Assembly (NCBI GenBank): GCA_964646035.1
Contig: CAZYDJ010000136.1
Coordinates: 1-6,562 of the forward strand
Direction: 5' to 3'
Length of the DNA: 6,562 bases
From: CAYLMM01 sp964646035
Lineage (GTDB): Bacteria; Krumholzibacteriota; Krumholzibacteriia; LZORAL124-64-63
How positions within the stretch are numbered: the stretch's first letter is position 1; each line of letters opens with the position of its first letter. Positions 5,106-6,562 of the stretch are shown piece by piece. The position numbers were made by a program, and so were the translations under genes. The notes below the pieces were generated by a model. It was not told where the DNA came from. It did no database searches and saw nothing but the letters and a program-made list of their open reading frames with translations.

Positions 5106-6359
5106 ATGCGCGTGCTGGTGATATCACCATACTTGCCGCACCGGCAAATCGGTCATGGCGGCGGTGTCTCGATCAGGGAGATGGTCCGCCACCTTTCCCG
5201 TCTCCACGACGTGACTCTAGTCTCCCTTATGCGCCGCGGCGAGGAAGCGTATCTCGACGAGGTCGCCCAATCCCTGGATGTCACGCTGCACCCCATCCCC
5301 TTCCTGGATCGACAGGCCGTCGGAAGATCCCGTACCGCACTGCTGATTGACCGGTTCCGGGCGGGCTTGCGCAGCCTGGGCACCGGGTACCCGCTCTACG
5401 TCGAAAAATACTGGTCCCCCGATTTGTCACGCCGGATACAGGCCGCCGTGGCACAGGCTTCGCCGGACGTGGTGCAGGTGGAATACCTCCAACTCGCTCG
5501 CATACTGCAGGATCTGAGACGCTGGCGCGACCGGGTCGACACGTCTGGAGCCAAGCTGCCCCGGTTAATGTTGGATACACATGAGATGGGATCACTGCCG
5601 CGATCGCGCCGGGCCGAAATGGCCGACAACCCATTATACAGAAAGCAATTACAGCTTAGCGCCGCCAGATGGCGCAAGCTCGAACGAGATGCCACCCGCT
5701 GGGCGGACTACACCCTTTGCGTTACTGATCAGGACCGAAAACTGCTAGAGGCGTCCGGAGGAATAAACTGCGTAACCGTCCCTCTCGGCATCGACACCGA
5801 AGCGATCAAGCCGGTATGGGAAAAGGAAGGACCCGGCAGGTTGCTTTTCGTCGGCAGTTTCGCCCACAGTCCCAACCGTAGTGCTGCAAAATTTTTGGTT
5901 GACAGGGTTTGGCCGGTCGTAGCCCAATATACATCCATGAAGCAACTTGTCCTTGCCGGACGCGGTTCGGACCGCTTTATTTCGGCGCTTGGTATAGCAG
6001 ACGACAGTGTCGTCGGGCTCGGGTTCGTGGATGATCTGACGGAGTTGTACAGGTCCTGCCGACTTTGCGTCGCTCCTCTGAGCGAAGGCGGCGGAATCAA
6101 GATCAAGATTCTCGAAGCCATGGCCCACGGGATCCCGATCGTGACCACGCCGGTCGGAGCGGAAGGAATCGTCGCAGAAGAGGATGACGCCATGACGCTC
6201 GCCGCCGCGGACGAATCATTCGCCACCGCGGTCGTTGAGGCGCTCGCAGATAGATCGAATACGATTGACCGGGCGCGTCGCGCCCGGATGATTATCGAGA
6301 ATCGGTTCAGCTGGTCAGCCATTACGGAGAGGCTGACTTCACTCTACGGGAGGAGGTGA
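5106..6359 (+). CDS. GT4-type (GT-B fold) glycosyltransferase
   Basis: This 417-residue protein looks like a retaining GT-B glycosyltransferase of the GT4 group, which moves a sugar from a nucleotide donor onto a growing glycan at the cytoplasmic face of the membrane. The N-terminal domain begins MRVLVISPYLP and has the glycine-rich acceptor loop HGGG (17-20). The C-terminal domain shows LLFVGSFAHSPN (246-257), LVLAGRG (281-287), GFVDDL (306-311) and the donor-binding stretch from 328 to 354. That stretch contains GGGIKIK, Glu337 in ILEAMAHG, and PVGAEG, matching the GT4 nucleotide-sugar signature. The tail FSW at 401-403 is common in this group. The start is ATG 5106 with GGAAG five bases upstream. 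A TTG at 5046 would add 20 residues but lies inside the preceding DUF507 gene and breaks the canonical beta-1 start. The sugar donor is not readable. It clusters with the DUF507 pair. Confidence 0.9.
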   Translation: MRVLVISPYLPHRQIGHGGGVSIREMVRHLSRLHDVTLVSLMRRGEEAYLDEVAQSLDVTLHPIPFLDRQAVGRSRTALLIDRFRAGLRSLGTGYPLYVEKYWSPDLSRRIQAAVAQASPDVVQVEYLQLARILQDLRRWRDRVDTSGAKLPRLMLDTHEMGSLPRSRRAEMADNPLYRKQLQLSAARWRKLERDATRWADYTLCVTDQDRKLLEASGGINCVTVPLGIDTEAIKPVWEKEGPGRLLFVGSFAHSPNRSAAKFLVDRVWPVVAQYTSMKQLVLAGRGSDRFISALGIADDSVVGLGFVDDLTELYRSCRLCVAPLSEGGGIKIKILEAMAHGIPIVTTPVGAEGIVAEEDDAMTLAAADESFATAVVEALADRSNTIDRARRARMIIENRFSWSAITERLTSLYGRR

Positions 6360-6360
6360 T
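6351..6360 (+). promoter_or_regulatory. Ten-base anti-Shine-Dalgarno match at the GT4 stop codon
   Basis: AGGAGGTGAT, which contains the TGA stop of the GT4 gene, matches the reverse complement of the usual 16S rRNA 3' end over ten consecutive bases. No ATG, GTG or TTG lies at a normal distance after it; the first ATG is at 6387, 26 bases on. It may slow or retain ribosomes at termination, or be chance from Arg-Arg codons before TGA. Confidence 0.4.
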
Positions 6361-6431
6361 ATCGATCGGATTCTATCGGGAACCACATGCTTCCAACGCA
6401 AGAGGTTCCGCCCCTGGAAGAATGATCGATA
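6360..6431 (+). repeat. Nested and interleaved inverted repeats after the GT4 gene
   Basis: An outer 8-bp perfect inverted repeat, TATCGATC (6360-6367) with GATCGATA (6424-6431), encloses two interleaved 6-bp pairs: GGAACC (6379-6384) with GGTTCC (6404-6409), and CTTCCA (6390-6395) with TGGAAG (6415-6420). The inner order A-B-A'-B' is that of an H-type pseudoknot, or of two alternative hairpins. The ends also form an imperfect direct repeat of ATCGATnGnnTTCT (6361-6374 and 6425-6438, 11 of 14 identical). No T run follows, so it is not a simple terminator. The role is unknown: a leader or operator for the secreted-protein gene at 6468 is possible. Confidence 0.4.
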
Positions 6432-6467
6432 GCTTTCTGACTTGTCCTTCATGGAGGAGACACTGAG

Positions 6468-6562
6468 ATGATGAAGCGATTGATGCTGCTTATTTTTGCC
6501 CTGGCCCTTTTGGTGGGTATGGGCGTGGCCACCAGCGCCGCCATGGCCGGCGACGTTGACGG
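6468..6562 (+). CDS. Secreted protein, N-terminus only (cut by window edge)
   Basis: Only the first 31 residues are visible. They form a textbook Sec signal peptide: MMKR charged start, a hydrophobic core from about residue 5 to 20 (LMLLIFALALLVGMGV), and a signal peptidase I site after AMA, with predicted cleavage between Ala27 and Gly28. The mature protein would begin GDVDG. That string resembles the opening of dockerin-like or EF-hand-like calcium repeats in many secreted bacterial proteins, but five residues cannot establish this. The start at 6468 has GGAGGAG at 6453-6459 with eight bases of spacing; a second ATG at 6471 is possible but less well spaced. The gap of 108 bp from the GT4 gene, filled with inverted repeats, suggests separate control, although I find no convincing promoter there. 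Confidence 0.8.
   Translation, partial: MMKRLMLLIFALALLVGMGVATSAAMAGDVD

Noticed and set aside
1..6562. Mobile element, CRISPR array, tRNA, rRNA, toxin-antitoxin or defence genes
   Set aside because: I saw no transposase or integrase motifs, no regularly spaced repeats, no tRNA-like fold and no toxin or defence domains. The coding frames are all accounted for by housekeeping, DUF507 and glycosylation genes.

Overview
The window reads as ordinary chromosomal DNA from a GC-rich bacterium, probably an uncultured Gram-negative-type lineage. Pointers are strong Shine-Dalgarno sites, sigma70-like promoter elements, tandem DUF507 genes, a TK1-type thymidine kinase, and a secreted protein whose predicted mature end begins GDVDG. 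An FCB-group candidate phylum (for example Zixibacteria- or Krumholzibacteria-like) or a deltaproteobacterial or acidobacterial relative would fit. That is an impression and not a measured placement.

Layout. On the minus strand, a BtpA/SgcQ-family gene (299-1114) is followed by the N-terminal part of a dTDP-glucose 4,6-dehydratase (1-282, cut by the window edge). A promoter lies so close to the BtpA start that its mRNA should be leaderless or nearly so. Running the other way from the same gap are thymidine kinase (1278-1868) and QueD (1934-2293), separated by a perfect 9-bp hairpin. QueD overlaps tail to tail by 13 bp with a large minus-strand membrane protein (2281-4329), a GT39/ArnT-like glycosyltransferase core carrying six C-terminal TPR repeats. 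Its Shine-Dalgarno site places the start at the second of two nearby ATGs.

A divergent gap (4330-4484) contains candidate promoters for both directions that share one TTGCCAA core. To its right, on the plus strand, are two tandem DUF507 genes of unknown function (4485-4766, with a TTG start, and 4793-5077) and a GT4-type glycosyltransferase (5106-6359). After a 108-bp gap rich in inverted repeats, a secreted protein begins (6468, cut by the window edge).

How the genes fit together. RfbB (dTDP-sugar supply), the GT39-TPR membrane enzyme and the GT4 enzyme point to synthesis of a surface polysaccharide or glycoconjugate. Thymidine kinase (dTMP salvage) and QueD (queuosine/7-deazaguanine precursor) are housekeeping nucleotide genes. 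I see no mobile element, CRISPR array, tRNA, rRNA or defence system. No gap between genes exceeds 300 bp. I do not see a clearly new multi-gene system; the best leads are the DUF507 pair, the shared divergent promoter, the leaderless BtpA promoter and the structured gap after the GT4 gene.
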